From positions 1,612,001 to 1,676,000 of the forward strand of contig NZ_JAASQV010000001.1 in the NCBI RefSeq assembly GCF_011761945.1: DNA of 64,000 nucleotides. The letters run 5' to 3'. The notes under the pieces are model-generated. The model made no database searches and was not told where the DNA came from. It saw only the letters and a program-made list of their open reading frames with translations. The DNA comes from Sphingomonas leidyi (lineage in GTDB: Bacteria > Pseudomonadota > Alphaproteobacteria > Sphingomonadales > Sphingomonadaceae). A program made the translations under genes and the position numbers. Of the stretch, positions 20,501 to 27,944 are shown piece after piece. How positions within the stretch are numbered: the first letter of the stretch is position 1; each line of letters starts with the position of its first letter.

Positions 20501-22467
20501 GTGGTGACGCTATAGCCATAGACCGGGACGCCGCCGCGGTTCGCCAGGAAGTTGCTGGCAGTCACTTCGATCCCGTTGCCGGCATTCTTCGAGGCGTAGA
20601 CCCCGTCGAGCGTGAAATCGTCGCCATTGACCAACCCGGTCAGGTTCACGTTGCTCGCGCCCAGCACGATGTCGGGCGTGCCGTCATAGGTCTTGGTGAC
20701 TGCGCCGAGCGTGAAACTGACGCTGGGCGCCTCACGATATTTGCGGCTGTTGCCAGTCGTCGGCGCGCCGGTGGCGTTGAGATAGTCGTAGAGATAGTAA
20801 TCCGGCGTCAGGCCGCCGTCGCTCGAATTGGCGGCATCGTCGCTCACGATGGACCAGGTGCCGCCGCTCGAGCTAACAGCGCCTGCCCCAGCCAGATTGG
20901 TGAAGCTGGCGCCCACAATGTCGACATTGCCAGTGCCGCTCAGCGATCCCCCGGCGTTGATCGTCACTGCGCCAGCGATCTGCGCAAGCACTGCTCGACC
21001 CGAAACGGCCGCGCCCACGCTTAGCGCGCCCCGCGCGTTGAGCGTGATGTCTCCCGGTCCGGTGATCGCGGCATTGATCGCGATATTTCGATAGGCATCG
21101 ATGGTGAGGTTGCCTGTCGGCTGGGTCCAGACGATCGGCGAAGCGACGGTGATATCGCCCACCCCGCCGGTCCCGCCGGCGGTGGTTTGCACCATGACCG
21201 TAGAGCCGCCCGCATTGAGCGAGGTCACGATCCCGGTCGCTGCGGCGGCATCGATCACCAGGTCATCCGGATCGATCAGCCAGGTGCCGCCGGCGCCCGG
21301 CAGGATCGTGGCCGCGCCGAGATCGAAGCGATGCCCCGACGTCTCGATCAGCCCGCCCCCGCCCGGGCCGCCGGTGCTGATCCGCGCGCCATCCGCGATC
21401 GCAGTGCTGTAGGCCAGCCCCTCGCCGGTGCCATAGCCGGACGTGCCGACCAGCACCTGTCCTCCACGCGTGCCCACCGCGGACAGGTTGGCGGTTCCCG
21501 CCAGGATTATTTCATGGCCGTTGACGCCGATCCGCCCGCCGCTGCCATCGGCGTTCACTGCCTTGAGCGTGCCGGATACTTCCACCTTGCCCTGCGGCGC
21601 GGTGAGCCAGAGTTGACCATCGATCGTCGCGGATCCGGTGGCCTGGATCAGTCCGTCGCGATTGCCGGCGAGCGCGAAGATGTTGCCGTTCACCGCGCGC
21701 AGCGCGACCGAAGCGGCTTCGATCCGGCCGGTTTGGGTCACGTCGCCACGCCCGCCGGCGATGGAGACATAGATGCCGTCCGACTTGCCATCGGTGGCGG
21801 CGAGCAGCACCTCGTCGGCGGCCGCCAGCGTTACATGGCCCTGCCCGGCCACGATGGAGCCGCTATTCTCCACCGCGCGAGCGATCATCACCACGCTACC
21901 AGTCCTTGAGACGATCGATCCGGCATTGACGATCGCGCCGTCGGAACTGCCCTTCGCCGTCAGCGCGCCGCCGGCCATGAACACATCGCCGTCGATCGCC
22001 CGGGTCGAGGCGATGAAGCTGCCGCCGGTGATTACCTGCCCGCCTGGGCCGACGACCACGCCATGCGGGTTCATCAGATAGACCGATCCCGTCGCGGTCA
22101 GCATGCCGTCGATCCGCGACAACGTGCCGCCATTCACCCGGTTGAGCGTGGCGCCGCTGCCGTTGAGGATCGAGACCTGATGATCGGCAGCGATCGAGAA
22201 ATCATGCCAGTCGATCACCCCGCGATCCGAGCTCTGAGTGATCGTCATCGTCGACGGACCGGGTTGGATCGTGCCGCTCCCCGCAGTGAACACGCCGCCG
22301 CTCGGCAGGGGCGGAGCGCTTTGTGCGAAAGCCGGTACCGCGGTCGCCAGGAGTATCGCCGCGCCAAGCAGCGCGGCCGCCTGCCTTCGCCCGCTTCGTG
22401 CCTGATCTCGAAGAGCAAGTGTACTGCTGCCCAACAGAGCTACACGGCACGAAACAACGCGGGTCAT
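11590..22467 (-). CDS. Giant TpsA exoprotein with about 32 YDG repeats
   Basis: A 3625-residue secreted adhesin-like protein. An extended signal peptide ends near PAFAQS. A TPS (haemagglutination activity) domain covers about 55-400, with GVIDWHDFSIAADHQV, GSVYLMNPHGVVVG and GSFIASTRAIDGDVF. From about residue 590 to 3490 it consists of roughly 32 tandem YDG-type units of 80-95 residues, each opening with a version of NPTKTYDGTTLATL and containing FVAGEGATVTQT and NYILPTSA(T/S)G. It ends with a short unique domain (about 3495-3625) rather than a toxin. The start at 22467 has GGAGG six bases upstream; a GTG at 22500 is possible. It is secreted by the downstream TpsB. Surface attachment or aggregation is inferred from YDG proteins. 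Confidence 0.9.
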   Translation of the reverse strand: MTRVVSCRVALLGSSTLALRDQARSGRRQAAALLGAAILLATAVPAFAQSAPPLPSGGVFTAGSGTIQPGPSTMTITQSSDRGVIDWHDFSIAADHQVSILNGSGATLNRVNGGTLSRIDGMLTATGSVYLMNPHGVVVGPGGQVITGGSFIASTRAIDGDVFMAGGALTAKGSSDGAIVNAGSIVSRTGSVVMIARAVENSGSIVAGQGHVTLAAADEVLLAATDGKSDGIYVSIAGGRGDVTQTGRIEAASVALRAVNGNIFALAGNRDGLIQATGSATIDGQLWLTAPQGKVEVSGTLKAVNADGSGGRIGVNGHEIILAGTANLSAVGTRGGQVLVGTSGYGTGEGLAYSTAIADGARISTGGPGGGGLIETSGHRFDLGAATILPGAGGTWLIDPDDLVIDAAAATGIVTSLNAGGSTVMVQTTAGGTGGVGDITVASPIVWTQPTGNLTIDAYRNIAINAAITGPGDITLNARGALSVGAAVSGRAVLAQIAGAVTINAGGSLSGTGNVDIVGASFTNLAGAGAVSSSGGTWSIVSDDAANSSDGGLTPDYYLYDYLNATGAPTTGNSRKYREAPSVSFTLGAVTKTYDGTPDIVLGASNVNLTGLVNGDDFTLDGVYASKNAGNGIEVTASNFLANRGGVPVYGYSVTTPMVTAAVGTIDRAALTAGIIGTPTKTYNATTAVALTSANFQLTGVVSGESITITGAASAAYDSAGAGSRTVNATLQAPNFSAGSGTLLTNYILPTTATGAGLINAAKILISGVTANDKIYDGNTTALLNTARATIFGVVPGDTVTLDAAGATGVFATKNVGNAIAVTGTGFVLSGASAGNYVISQPTGLAANITPRDILVTGLVANDKVYDGTRFASVNADGLVISGIVVGDDVIPVAGTGAQIAFAQKDVGNAIGVTISGIGLGGVDGGNYNLNFASNLAANITPRPLTISGNAMLTKVYDGTTNAVVDSSQVGLGNLVAGESIFITQASGVNYASKNVGIWNVDVALNPSDYQAGPNTLLSNYILPTLGTIQGEITPAPLHITIIGNPTKTYDGNNSASLGPSNYQVDGFITGEGAAVNQPNGTYASSDAGVWTVTSVLNGGNFDPFAGTLMSNYYIPATATGLGTIVRRNLGPGVIYVDITGNPTKIYDGNNIATLVPGDYTLGGFIAGEGAIITQTVGQYGGIDAGPQAVTVQLAPGDFNPSPGTNLNNYTLPTVATGIGTILKAPLSIAITGNPTRVYNGQTRIGLTNDVFTITGVVAGESVTVTPGNIGNFDSDDAGNRTLTVNFPSQANFIAGANTLLTNYTLPTVATGPGTITPAPLNVLNVSALNKVYDRTTAAQLTGAASLFGVISGDDVVLSSVGSTGTFATANVGNGIAVTVAGYTISGADAANYQLFQPSGITANITRRGLTIAGLIANDKLYDGNTTATLGGSPVLVGVLGGDTVMLDGAASTGSFLQSNVGADLRVNIGGFTIAGAQAGNYSLSQPTGLTADINPVTLIGTITGNPTKTYDGTRSVSLGAGNYSLTGFIAGEGGSIAQSAGAAYDSADAGGRTVTATLVVSDFVANAGTLLSNYILPGTISGAGTINQAILTAVIVGNPTKVYDATTVATLGASNYELDGFVAGEGATVNQTVGAYGEKNVGTRGVTATLGAGDFTANSGTLLSNYLLPVSAAGTGTITRAQLQVIGILANDKVYDGATVATLNSAGGGLSGLLGSDVVTLVSGGASGTFATKNVGTNIAVTATGYGITGIDALNYTLLQPTGLAANITEATISLASVIKVYDATTGLPTANSAYTLSGVVAGDTVFVNAAGITGNYADKNVGTGKGVTVSGVAIGGADAANYTIATTATNQNIGIITPARLDVVGAVAQRKTYDRTTTAQIDNTNTALATVYAGDLVTLNLTSTGNFNNANAGTNKPVSATGYSISGADAGNYQLFQPVGLSATIDPRQVFLIAVRRDYTGDVTLPTDASGYLFDGVIAGDTVSANLAGIGGAYADKNVAGSLSGTTVNNGIPVTVTGLMLGGASAGNYFVDPTVASQPIGIIDPKQLIATIVNNPTKTYDGNDVATLATGNYQITGFVAGEGATINQTLGTYGSVNAGTRSVTATLTAGNFDVAGATALSNYILPTSATGNGTIDPRMLTVSGVIASNKIYDGNTVATLNNAGATLNNVVPGDTVVLNSSTATGQFATKNVGTGIIVTASGYTLDDNSFGNYTLQQPAGLSANITQALLTLTGVTKVYDGTIALPGTAVAYTLSGIVPGDTVTIDTAAAVASGSYGDKNVNTAILVSIGNLQLTGADSGNYSIAPSITNLGIGTITRAPLTAAIIGTPTRTYDGTTGAALLSSNYQLTGFVAGESGTVSQTVGSYNSPDVLTAATVTANINGFIVAGTGTDLNNYDLPTSASGAGMINPAALTIAIIGSPTKIYDGNTAAALAGANYQLTGFFLSEGATVTQTAGSYDGANAGGHTVTTTLAAGDFTANAGTLLSNYVLPTSASGAGQIDQRALTAAVIGTPTKTYDGNTIATLLSSNYQLTGFVTGEGATITRTGGTYAAANAGNQLVTVSLAAGDFAANPGTLLSNYVLPGVATGPGLISRAVLTALVIGNPSRVYDGTDDAILAGTNYQLTGFVTGEGATVTRTAGSYDSVNAGSRTVDVLLAAGDFTANAGTDLANYVLPTMATGAGTITQAMLTAAIINTPTKIYDGNAIATLTSTNFGLTGFVSGEGAVVTRTSGAYSSANAGSRNVTTNLLASDFTASGGTLLSNYTLPTSASGAGLINQRALTAAVTGVPEKVYDGTNLATLTSANYQLTGFVAGEGATVTQTSGTYASSDAGFRQVTVGLGAGDFVANSGTLLSNYTLPVGASGAGLITRATLTALIIGNPTKVYDGTIGMQITSANYQLLGFVSGQGATVTETTARYNIADAGVRTILASLGSADFVANPGTLLTNYILPVSASGIGTIDRAMLTAAIVGNPTKVYDGSTTATLTSANYQLTGFIGSEGATVTQTAGTYGGADAGTWTVMAGLSAGDFTANSGTLLSNYVLPLSASGTGTIIQAQILAGIIGTPNKVYDGTDIATLLSSNYQLTGFVAGEGATVTRTIGTYASANAGSRAVNATLTSGDFTANAGTNLANYILPTSATGPGLISQAALTAIVIGMPTKAYDGTTLATLNSGNYQLGGFASGEGAVVSQGTGSYASSNAGSWLVTALLGSGDITANAGTDLANYILPTSAMGPGTINRAMLTAAIIGNPTRIYNGTTAAALTAANYQLTGFIAGEGATIAQATGNYDTPNAGARTVTAILASQDFAANAGTLLGNYVLPVSASGAGQIDRALLTAAIVNTPTKTYDGTTLATLTAGNFALTGFVAGEGAMVTRNAGIYSSANAGARTVTTSLVVSDFAANQGTLLSNYILPAGATGAGLINRADLVVTVTGNPTKPFDGNTSATLGAWDFTIGGFVPGEGAIITETHGNYASARPGTHQVSVSLDPGDYSASQGTLLSNYNLPSVAVGPGEITRSGTACAVPYAADCELNGLAQLFGVPRFYIPYPSAYTPYFARTNGLAGLPGVLREASVTPIPGGLLIRTGMPTINSPEAILMQGEAGKTFTILFPPEQTPAPLDLEETKP
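12100..20710 (-). repeat. Tandem coding repeats of the YDG domain
   Basis: About 32 units of 250-280 bases, read on the minus strand, with diverged and nearly identical copies interspersed. The copies between about 12100 and 15500 are the most alike (YQLTGFVAGEGATVT recurs almost unchanged), pointing to recent unit duplication there. Two subtypes alternate: units opening with PTKTYDG and units opening with NDKVYDG followed by a VTL..A...GTFATKNVG segment. Confidence 0.85.
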
Positions 22468-22900
22468 CAGCAACCTCCGCTTCGTATCGGTTTTGTTCAC
22501 ATATGCTGTAGGGAAGAACGCCCCTATTCAAGCAAACCTAGAGAGATGCTTGAAGTTCCTGCGGAACCGAGATTTTTATCGCGTCCGCAATGTTCATCAT
22601 ATTCAGGACAAAGGAAGAGTCGCCCCTGAGCCGGGAGGCTTCGCGCGGATCGTCTCACGCACGTCGAGCATCGGCCGCCGGGAAACGGTGACGCCTTCTA
22701 GAGCACATAATGTGCTCCAGGCCACGGCCGTCCGGTTCGAATTTTGACGGACCAGCATGCGACTGTTTGGTCGGCCGAGGGCCGAACCGCATCCACTAAG
22801 GCGTTGAACAGGGTCGGCATCGTACACACTTTTGCATATTCGGACGTACTCCCCAGAAATCATGCTATTGGTAAGTTAGCTCGTCAGATGGAGACGAGTG
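22468..22900. other. Intergenic region upstream of the exoprotein gene
   Basis: No gene recognised in 430 bases. It must hold the promoter of the minus-strand exoprotein operon, though no clear -35/-10 pair was identified. A short palindrome GAGCACAT-A-ATGTGCTC lies at 22701-22717 and could be an operator. The right end borders the IS3 remnant. Confidence 0.5.
22701..22717. promoter_or_regulatory. Short palindrome, possible operator
   Basis: GAGCACAT-A-ATGTGCTC, two perfect 8-base half-sites around a single base, about 235 bases upstream of the exoprotein start. Functional role unknown. Confidence 0.3.
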
Positions 22901-23164
22901 ATGCGGCGAAGCCGATTCACCGAGGATCAAATCATAGCCGTGCTGCGCGAGCATTAAGCTCGCCTGAAGGCCGCCCACCTGTGCCGCAAGCATGGGATCA
23001 GCGATGCGACGTTCTACAACTGGAAGTCGAAGTATCGCGGGATGAGGGTGCCGGAGGCGGCGCGGCTACGCACGCTGAAGGATGAGAACCGTCGGCTGAA
23101 GAAACTTCTGGCGGAGTCGATGCTGGACGTGTCGGCACTGAAGGATTTGCTGGGAGAAAACTGA
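22901..23164 (+). pseudogene. IS3-family transposase OrfA with internal stop
   Basis: The frame reads MRRSRFTEDQIIAVLREH, then a TAA stop at 22955-22957, then continues with LCRKHGISDATFYNWKSKY and LKDENRRLKKLLAESMLD to a stop at 23162. This is the typical IS3-family OrfA: a helix-turn-helix followed by a leucine-zipper-like helix. The stop replaces the Glu codon usually found after REH, so the gene is dead. Inverted terminal repeats could not be identified with confidence. Confidence 0.85.
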
Positions 23165-23172
23165 CCCGGTCT

Positions 23173-23330
23173 GTGGATCGCTACGCTGCGATGGAGAGGC
23201 TGATGGCCGGTCACGGCTTCTCCGAGCCTCGTGCCAGCAGGCTGATCGGGGTCAACCGGTCGGCATGGCGATATGAGCCGCTTCGCGGGAAGGCTGTTGG
23301 CGCGGTGATCGGGGCGCGCCGGGCGCTCCC
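23173..23330 (+). pseudogene. IS3-family transposase OrfB, N-terminal stub
   Basis: Only about 50 residues of OrfB remain (MDRYAAMERLMAGHGFSEPR, SRLIGVNRSAWRYEPLRGKA). The frame then runs into unrelated sequence before the SRPBCC gene; the DDE catalytic domain is absent. The element was cut by a deletion or recombination on its right side. Confidence 0.75.
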
Positions 23331-23368
23331 TTCTCCGCTTCAACCCGGACTACCCTTCGCGCGGCCGC

Positions 23369-23869
23369 TCATCTCCGCCTCCGCTTGCCGCTGGCAGGCT
23401 TGCCCGGCCCGGCTTTGCCAGGTCGCGCCCACGCCTTCAGCCGATGCCGGGCGAGATAGGCGGCAAGCGACTGGCTTGTGCGCATAACCATGGCGTTCGC
23501 CTTGCGCGCCAGCCGCCCATGCAACAGCGCTGAGAGCGCGCCGCGATATTCGAGCCGGTGGATCAGCAACGTTCCGGCACCTCTGGGTTCGAGCGTATAG
23601 GACTCGATCGTCAGGAAGATCCGCCGGACGCCGCTGCGCCATTCGAAGCAGCGCTCGGGATCGAGCCGGGTAATCGTCGCCGGCGCCAGTAGAATGCGGA
23701 CGCGCGCGAGCGAGGACGAATACGTATAGGCGATCTCGCCCAAGCCGGGTTCGCCCTTCAACCGGACAAAGGGATGCCAGGCGGCATAGTTGTCGAAGTC
23801 CATCAGCAGTTGCCAGACCGACGCCGGCGATGCTCCGAGCGAGATCTCGCGTTCCGCTTCCACCATCAT
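23369..23869 (-). CDS. SRPBCC-family protein
   Basis: A 166-residue cytosolic protein of the START-like SRPBCC fold (hydrophobic ligand-binding helix-grip). The opening AEREISLGASPASVWQLLMD and NYAAWHPFV are typical, as is the closing amphipathic helix, followed by a basic Lys/Arg-rich tail (KAGPGKPASGKRRRR). The ATG overlaps the stop of the P1B ATPase gene by four bases, making it the last gene of the metal-resistance operon. Its role there is unknown. Confidence 0.8.
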   Translation of the reverse strand: MMVEAEREISLGASPASVWQLLMDFDNYAAWHPFVRLKGEPGLGEIAYTYSSSLARVRILLAPATITRLDPERCFEWRSGVRRIFLTIESYTLEPRGAGTLLIHRLEYRGALSALLHGRLARKANAMVMRTSQSLAAYLARHRLKAWARPGKAGPGKPASGKRRRR

Positions 23870-26346
23870 TCCTGCTCCCGATAGGCAAGCAGGCGCAGCG
23901 CGTTGAACACGACCAGCAAGGTCGACCCTTCATGTGCGGCGACCGCGGGGCCGATACCGAGGCCGAGGATCGTCGCCGGCACCAGCAGCGCCACCACACC
24001 CAGGCTCACGAACAGGTTCTGTCGGATGATCCGGCGGGTCCCCCGGCTCAAGCCCACCGCGAAGGGCAGATGCGCGAGATCGTCGGCCATCAGCGCCACG
24101 TCGGCAGTCTCGAGCGCAACGTCCGAGCCCGCGGCACCCATCGCGATGCCGACTGTTGCGTTGGCCATGGCGGGGGCATCATTGACCCCGTCGCCGACCA
24201 TCGCGACGCTGCCCTGGTTCCGCAGCTTGCGGATCGCGCCGACCTTGTCGTCGGGCATCAGGTCGCCCCAGGCTTCATCGATGCCGACTTCGTCGGCGAT
24301 GGTCTCCGCAACCCTTTGGTTGTCACCCGAGATCATGATCATCCGAGTCATGCCGAGCGCGCGCAGCCGGGCGAGCGCGTCCTTCGCAGCCTTGCGCGGG
24401 GTATCCATCAGGCCGATCGCGCCGAGATCGCGCTCGCCCTGGCGCACCACCATCGTCGTGCGGCCTTCGGCCCGCAATTTCTCGATCGCCTTCGCCATGG
24501 CGCCCGACAGCGGCGCGATCCCGTCCGCGCCGAACATCTCGGCCTTGCCGATCGTCACGCGCTCGCCATCGATTGTGGCGGTGACGCCGCGCCCGGTCAG
24601 GCTTGCGAGGTCGCTCGCGACCGGCAACGCTCGTTCGCCGAGGCGCTCCGCGCCGTCGCGCGCGATCGCCCGGGCGAGCGGATGGTCGCTGAGCTTCTCG
24701 ACCGCCACCGCGATCGCGAGCAGGGCTTGCCCATCGACGCCGTCGGCCGGCACGACATCGGTGATCCGGGGACGCCCCTCGGTAAGCGTGCCGGTCTTGT
24801 CGAAAGCAATCGCAGTCAGTGAGCCGAGATTCTCGAGCGGCCCGCCGCCCTTGATCAGCACGCCGCCACGCGCAGCCCGCGCCACGCCCGACAGGACTGC
24901 GCTCGGCGTCGCGATCGCCAGAGCGCAGGGGCTGGCGGCGACCAGCACCGCCATGGCGCGGTAGAAGCTGTCGCGAAACGGCTCGTCGATCACCACCCAG
25001 GCGAACAGCAGCAGCACGGCCAACCCAAGAACGGCGGACACGAAGATCCGCTCGAACCGATCGGTGAAGCGCTGGGTCGGCGACTTCTGGGTTTCGGCCT
25101 CGCTGACCAGCTTGACCACCTTGGCGAGCGCGCTGTCGGTCGACTTGCGAGTGACTTCGATCTCGATCAGCCCGCCGCCGTTGATCGTGCCGGCGAACAC
25201 GCGATAGGCTGCCTCGAGCCTGTCCGGATTGGCGCGCGCCTGTGCCTCGTCCATCACCGGCCTTTTGTCGACCGGCATGCTCTCGCCGGTTACCGGCGCC
25301 TGGTTGACGCTGGTCGTGCCCTTGAGGACGAAACCGTCAGCGGCGATCCGCTCGTCGGGTCTCACCGTGACGACGTCGCCGACAAGGAGCGCCTCGACCG
25401 GCAGTCCCTGGAGCTTGCCGTCGCGTGAAACCAGCGCGGTCTCGGGCGCAAGCTCGGCCAGCGCTTCGATCGCCCGTTTGGCGCGGCCCATGGCATAATG
25501 CTCAAGGGCATGGCCAAGGCTGAACAGGAAGAGGAGCAGCGCGCCTTCCGCCCAGGCGCCGAGCGCCGCGGCGCCCGCGGCGGCGACCAGCATCAGCGTG
25601 TCGATCTCGAAGCGCTTGCGCTTCAGATTGCCGATCGCCTCGCGCAACGTAAAGAAGCCGCCGCAGTAATAGGCGCCGAAGAACAGCGCGACGGGCAGCC
25701 AGGCCGGTGCGGCAATCAGCTTCTCGATCGCAAAGCCGATGCCGAGCAGGGCACCACAGGCGAGCGCGAAGACCAGCTCGGTATTGGGGCCGAAAATGCC
25801 GCCATGTGCATGGCCGTGGTCATGCGCCTCGCCTTCGGCGTGCACATGATCCTGGCCGCCCCGATGATCGTGCTTCTTTGAAGGGGCCGGCCTTGCCGGC
25901 TCCCGGTGCCCGACGCCGAGCCGATTCAGATATTCCTGCAGCGCCTCGGCCGAGGTCCGATTGCGGTCGAACTCGATCCGCACCAGCCCGGCCGAACTGG
26001 CTTCGGCCTCGAGCACGCCGCCGACCCGCTCGAGCTGTTCGGTGACGCTGCGTGCGCGGCGTTCATGGCCGATACCATCCACCTCCCAGAGGAGATGCCC
26101 GAACTGTCCGGTGATCCTCGCGCCCGCCCCCTTCACCAGATCGCTGATCCGCGCGAGCGAGAAGGTGTTGGGATCGTAGTGGACGCAGAGCTGCGCCTCG
26201 CGGCCATCCTGCGGTGGGACGACATGCGCCTCGGCGATGCCGTCCCGGCCTTCAAGGCTGGCGATCAGTCGGGCGACGCAGGCATCCGCCGCATCGGGAA
26301 CTTCGGGCAGCACGACCGGAATATCGAGACGTAGCGTAGCGCGCAT
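23866..26346 (-). CDS. P1B-4-type heavy-metal-transporting ATPase
   Basis: An 826-residue inner-membrane pump that exports divalent metal using ATP. Visible in order: two degenerate N-terminal metal-binding-like domains lacking CxxC (about 1-150), a His-rich stretch (HDHRGGQDHVHAEGEAHDHGHAHGG, about 160-185), TM helices, TGESMPVDKRP, the intramembrane SPC motif (AASPCALAIATPSA), the phosphorylation loop DKTGTLTEGRP, GDGVNDAPAMANATVGIAMG, and HEGSTLLVVFNALRLL in the last helix. SPC with HEGS marks the P1B-4 group (CzcP/CtpD/CoaT-like; Co, Zn, Cd or Fe), not the CPC copper/zinc groups. It shares an operon with czcCBA. Substrate is inferred from family and context. Confidence 0.92.
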   Translation of the reverse strand: MRATLRLDIPVVLPEVPDAADACVARLIASLEGRDGIAEAHVVPPQDGREAQLCVHYDPNTFSLARISDLVKGAGARITGQFGHLLWEVDGIGHERRARSVTEQLERVGGVLEAEASSAGLVRIEFDRNRTSAEALQEYLNRLGVGHREPARPAPSKKHDHRGGQDHVHAEGEAHDHGHAHGGIFGPNTELVFALACGALLGIGFAIEKLIAAPAWLPVALFFGAYYCGGFFTLREAIGNLKRKRFEIDTLMLVAAAGAAALGAWAEGALLLFLFSLGHALEHYAMGRAKRAIEALAELAPETALVSRDGKLQGLPVEALLVGDVVTVRPDERIAADGFVLKGTTSVNQAPVTGESMPVDKRPVMDEAQARANPDRLEAAYRVFAGTINGGGLIEIEVTRKSTDSALAKVVKLVSEAETQKSPTQRFTDRFERIFVSAVLGLAVLLLFAWVVIDEPFRDSFYRAMAVLVAASPCALAIATPSAVLSGVARAARGGVLIKGGGPLENLGSLTAIAFDKTGTLTEGRPRITDVVPADGVDGQALLAIAVAVEKLSDHPLARAIARDGAERLGERALPVASDLASLTGRGVTATIDGERVTIGKAEMFGADGIAPLSGAMAKAIEKLRAEGRTTMVVRQGERDLGAIGLMDTPRKAAKDALARLRALGMTRMIMISGDNQRVAETIADEVGIDEAWGDLMPDDKVGAIRKLRNQGSVAMVGDGVNDAPAMANATVGIAMGAAGSDVALETADVALMADDLAHLPFAVGLSRGTRRIIRQNLFVSLGVVALLVPATILGLGIGPAVAAHEGSTLLVVFNALRLLAYREQE

Positions 26347-26410
26347 CAGAGCATTTCCCTTGCAAGAATGGGAGTGGTCGGGAGCGGGGACTGGAATGCG
26401 AAACGAGCCG

Positions 26411-27097
26411 TCATCCCAGCGCCTCCTCGATCAGGAGCAGGACGAGGAAGCCGATGAAGAACATGGCGGAGATGAGCGGCGTGTCCCGCCGCGCATGCGC
26501 CTCCACAAGGAGTTCCTCGGTGACGAGATAGAGCAGCGCCATCAGGCCGAAGCTCAGGAAGCCGGCAATCACCACAGGCGGGAGCGTGGCGAGGGGAACC
26601 GCGGCGAGCGCGCCGAGAGGCAGCATCAGCGCGAGCAGGGCGACGATCGCGATCGCCCGCGGCTTCGAGCGCGTCTCTTCCGCCAGTTCGGTGGTCACCG
26701 ACAGACCGAGAAACAGGACTTCGAGCGTCAACGCGATCGTCAGCAACAGACCGGCCTTGGCGCCGGCGAGGAACGCCAGCCCGAGGACCAGGCCATCGAC
26801 GAGAATATCGAGGCCCACCGTCGCGACGAGCGCCAGCTTGCCGGCGAAGCGCTCTTCGATCCGCTTGAGGCCGAGCATGACCATGACGCCGAGACCGCCC
26901 CCGACAAGCGTCGCCATCGGCGATGCCCGATGCAGCACCGGAGGCAGGATCTCGGTGGCGGCAGCCGCGAATACCACGCCGGCCGCAAGATGCTGCATCG
27001 CGCTGACCAGCGCCTCGCCCGGCCGCCGGAGAATGGCCATGATCGATCCGAGCAGGACCGCGGCGACCGGAATCAGCGTATAGGCCAAGGCGCCCAT
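26411..27097 (-). CDS. ZIP-family metal transporter
   Basis: A 228-residue protein of about eight membrane segments. MQHLAAGVVFAAAATEILPP, DILVDGLVLGLAFLAG and TLEVLFLGLSVTTELAEET occupy the places of the ZIP metal-binding helices 2, 4 and 5, but the usual HNxPEG in helix 4 is replaced by VDGLVLG. Such divergent ZIP proteins are common in Zn/Co/Cd resistance clusters. Direction of transport and substrate are uncertain. Confidence 0.8.
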   Translation of the reverse strand: MGALAYTLIPVAAVLLGSIMAILRRPGEALVSAMQHLAAGVVFAAAATEILPPVLHRASPMATLVGGGLGVMVMLGLKRIEERFAGKLALVATVGLDILVDGLVLGLAFLAGAKAGLLLTIALTLEVLFLGLSVTTELAEETRSKPRAIAIVALLALMLPLGALAAVPLATLPPVVIAGFLSFGLMALLYLVTEELLVEAHARRDTPLISAMFFIGFLVLLLIEEALG

Positions 27098-27134
27098 CAG
27101 AGGATTTCCCTGGCGCTATGGAAATAGCGGCGCG

Positions 27135-27536
27135 TCATTTGGCACCGGCCTTGGCGGGTTTGTCCATCGAGGCGCCTCGCGCCGCGAGCCATGCCCGCAT
27201 CTGAACCATCTCCGCTTCCCGGGTGGCGATGACCTTCTCGGCAAGGGCGCGTACCTGAGGATCCCGGCCGTATTCGAGTTCCGTACGGGCCATGGCGACC
27301 GCGCGCTGGTGGTGCGGGATCATCGCGCGCAGGAAATCATTGTCCGCGTCGCCGGCGGAAATCATGTTCATGGTATCGTGCACGCCGCCGCCGGCTTTAT
27401 CGGGTGCCCGGGCAAACGGGCTCTCTGCGGCATGCCCCTTCGGATCGTGTGTCTCGTGAGAGTTGTGCGTCTCGCCCTGCGGCGAGCAGGCGGCGACCAG
27501 CAATGCGAGGGCAACGATCGTTCCTGTGTTCTTCAT
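27135..27536 (-). CDS. DUF305 (CopM-like) lipoprotein
   Basis: A 133-residue protein with a lipoprotein signal peptide ([17 protein letters not shown]) and a DUF305 domain: DNDFLRAMIPHHQRAVAMAR, EYGRDPQVRALAEKVIATRE, AEMVQMRAWL. The paired His in MIPHHQ and Met-rich helices are the metal-binding features of this family. HNSHETHDPKGH near the N-terminus adds more His. Acts in the periplasm; probable metal-binding accessory of the efflux operon. Confidence 0.88.
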   Translation of the reverse strand: MKNTGTIVALALLVAACSPQGETHNSHETHDPKGHAAESPFARAPDKAGGGVHDTMNMISAGDADNDFLRAMIPHHQRAVAMARTELEYGRDPQVRALAEKVIATREAEMVQMRAWLAARGASMDKPAKAGAK

Positions 27537-27606
27537 CTCGGTCTCGCTTCCGGGAGGAAAGGCCAGGTCGCCGCGCGGTTCGGAGCCGCGCCGCGACCCG
27601 GGCCGG

Positions 27607-27933
27607 TCAGTCGGCGGTCGCCGGCATGCCGAGCAGCACTTCGACGGGCTCGAGCGTGATCAGCCCGATCCCGCCAATATCGGCGATGCTGGAGACGAAC
27701 CCGCGCAACCGGTCCTCGCGATCGACAATCTCGATCACGAGCGACCGATCCTCCTCGAGCACATGCGGCCGGTGCAGGTGCGCCGAGCGCCCGAAGCCGA
27801 TCAGCGCCTGCAGCACGGTCGCTCCAGCCAGCCGGGCGTCACGCGCCCGGCTGGCCACTTCCTCGAAGGCCTTGCGATCCCCGTGAAAGGCCGCCTCGTC
27901 GGTGTAGATGCGGAGCAATTTGACGTCTGACAT
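27607..27933 (-). CDS. DUF190 (PII-like) protein
   Basis: A 108-residue cytosolic protein of the DUF190 family, which has a PII-like ferredoxin fold. LLRIYTDEAAFHGDRKAFEE, ATVLQALIGFGRSAHLH and LVIEIVDREDRL are typical. It lies 11 bases after czcA, and DUF190 proteins are frequently found next to RND metal-efflux genes. A regulatory role, perhaps sensing a small ligand, is inferred. Confidence 0.85.
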   Translation of the reverse strand: MSDVKLLRIYTDEAAFHGDRKAFEEVASRARDARLAGATVLQALIGFGRSAHLHRPHVLEEDRSLVIEIVDREDRLRGFVSSIADIGGIGLITLEPVEVLLGMPATAD

Positions 27934-27944
27934 CTCGTCTCTCC

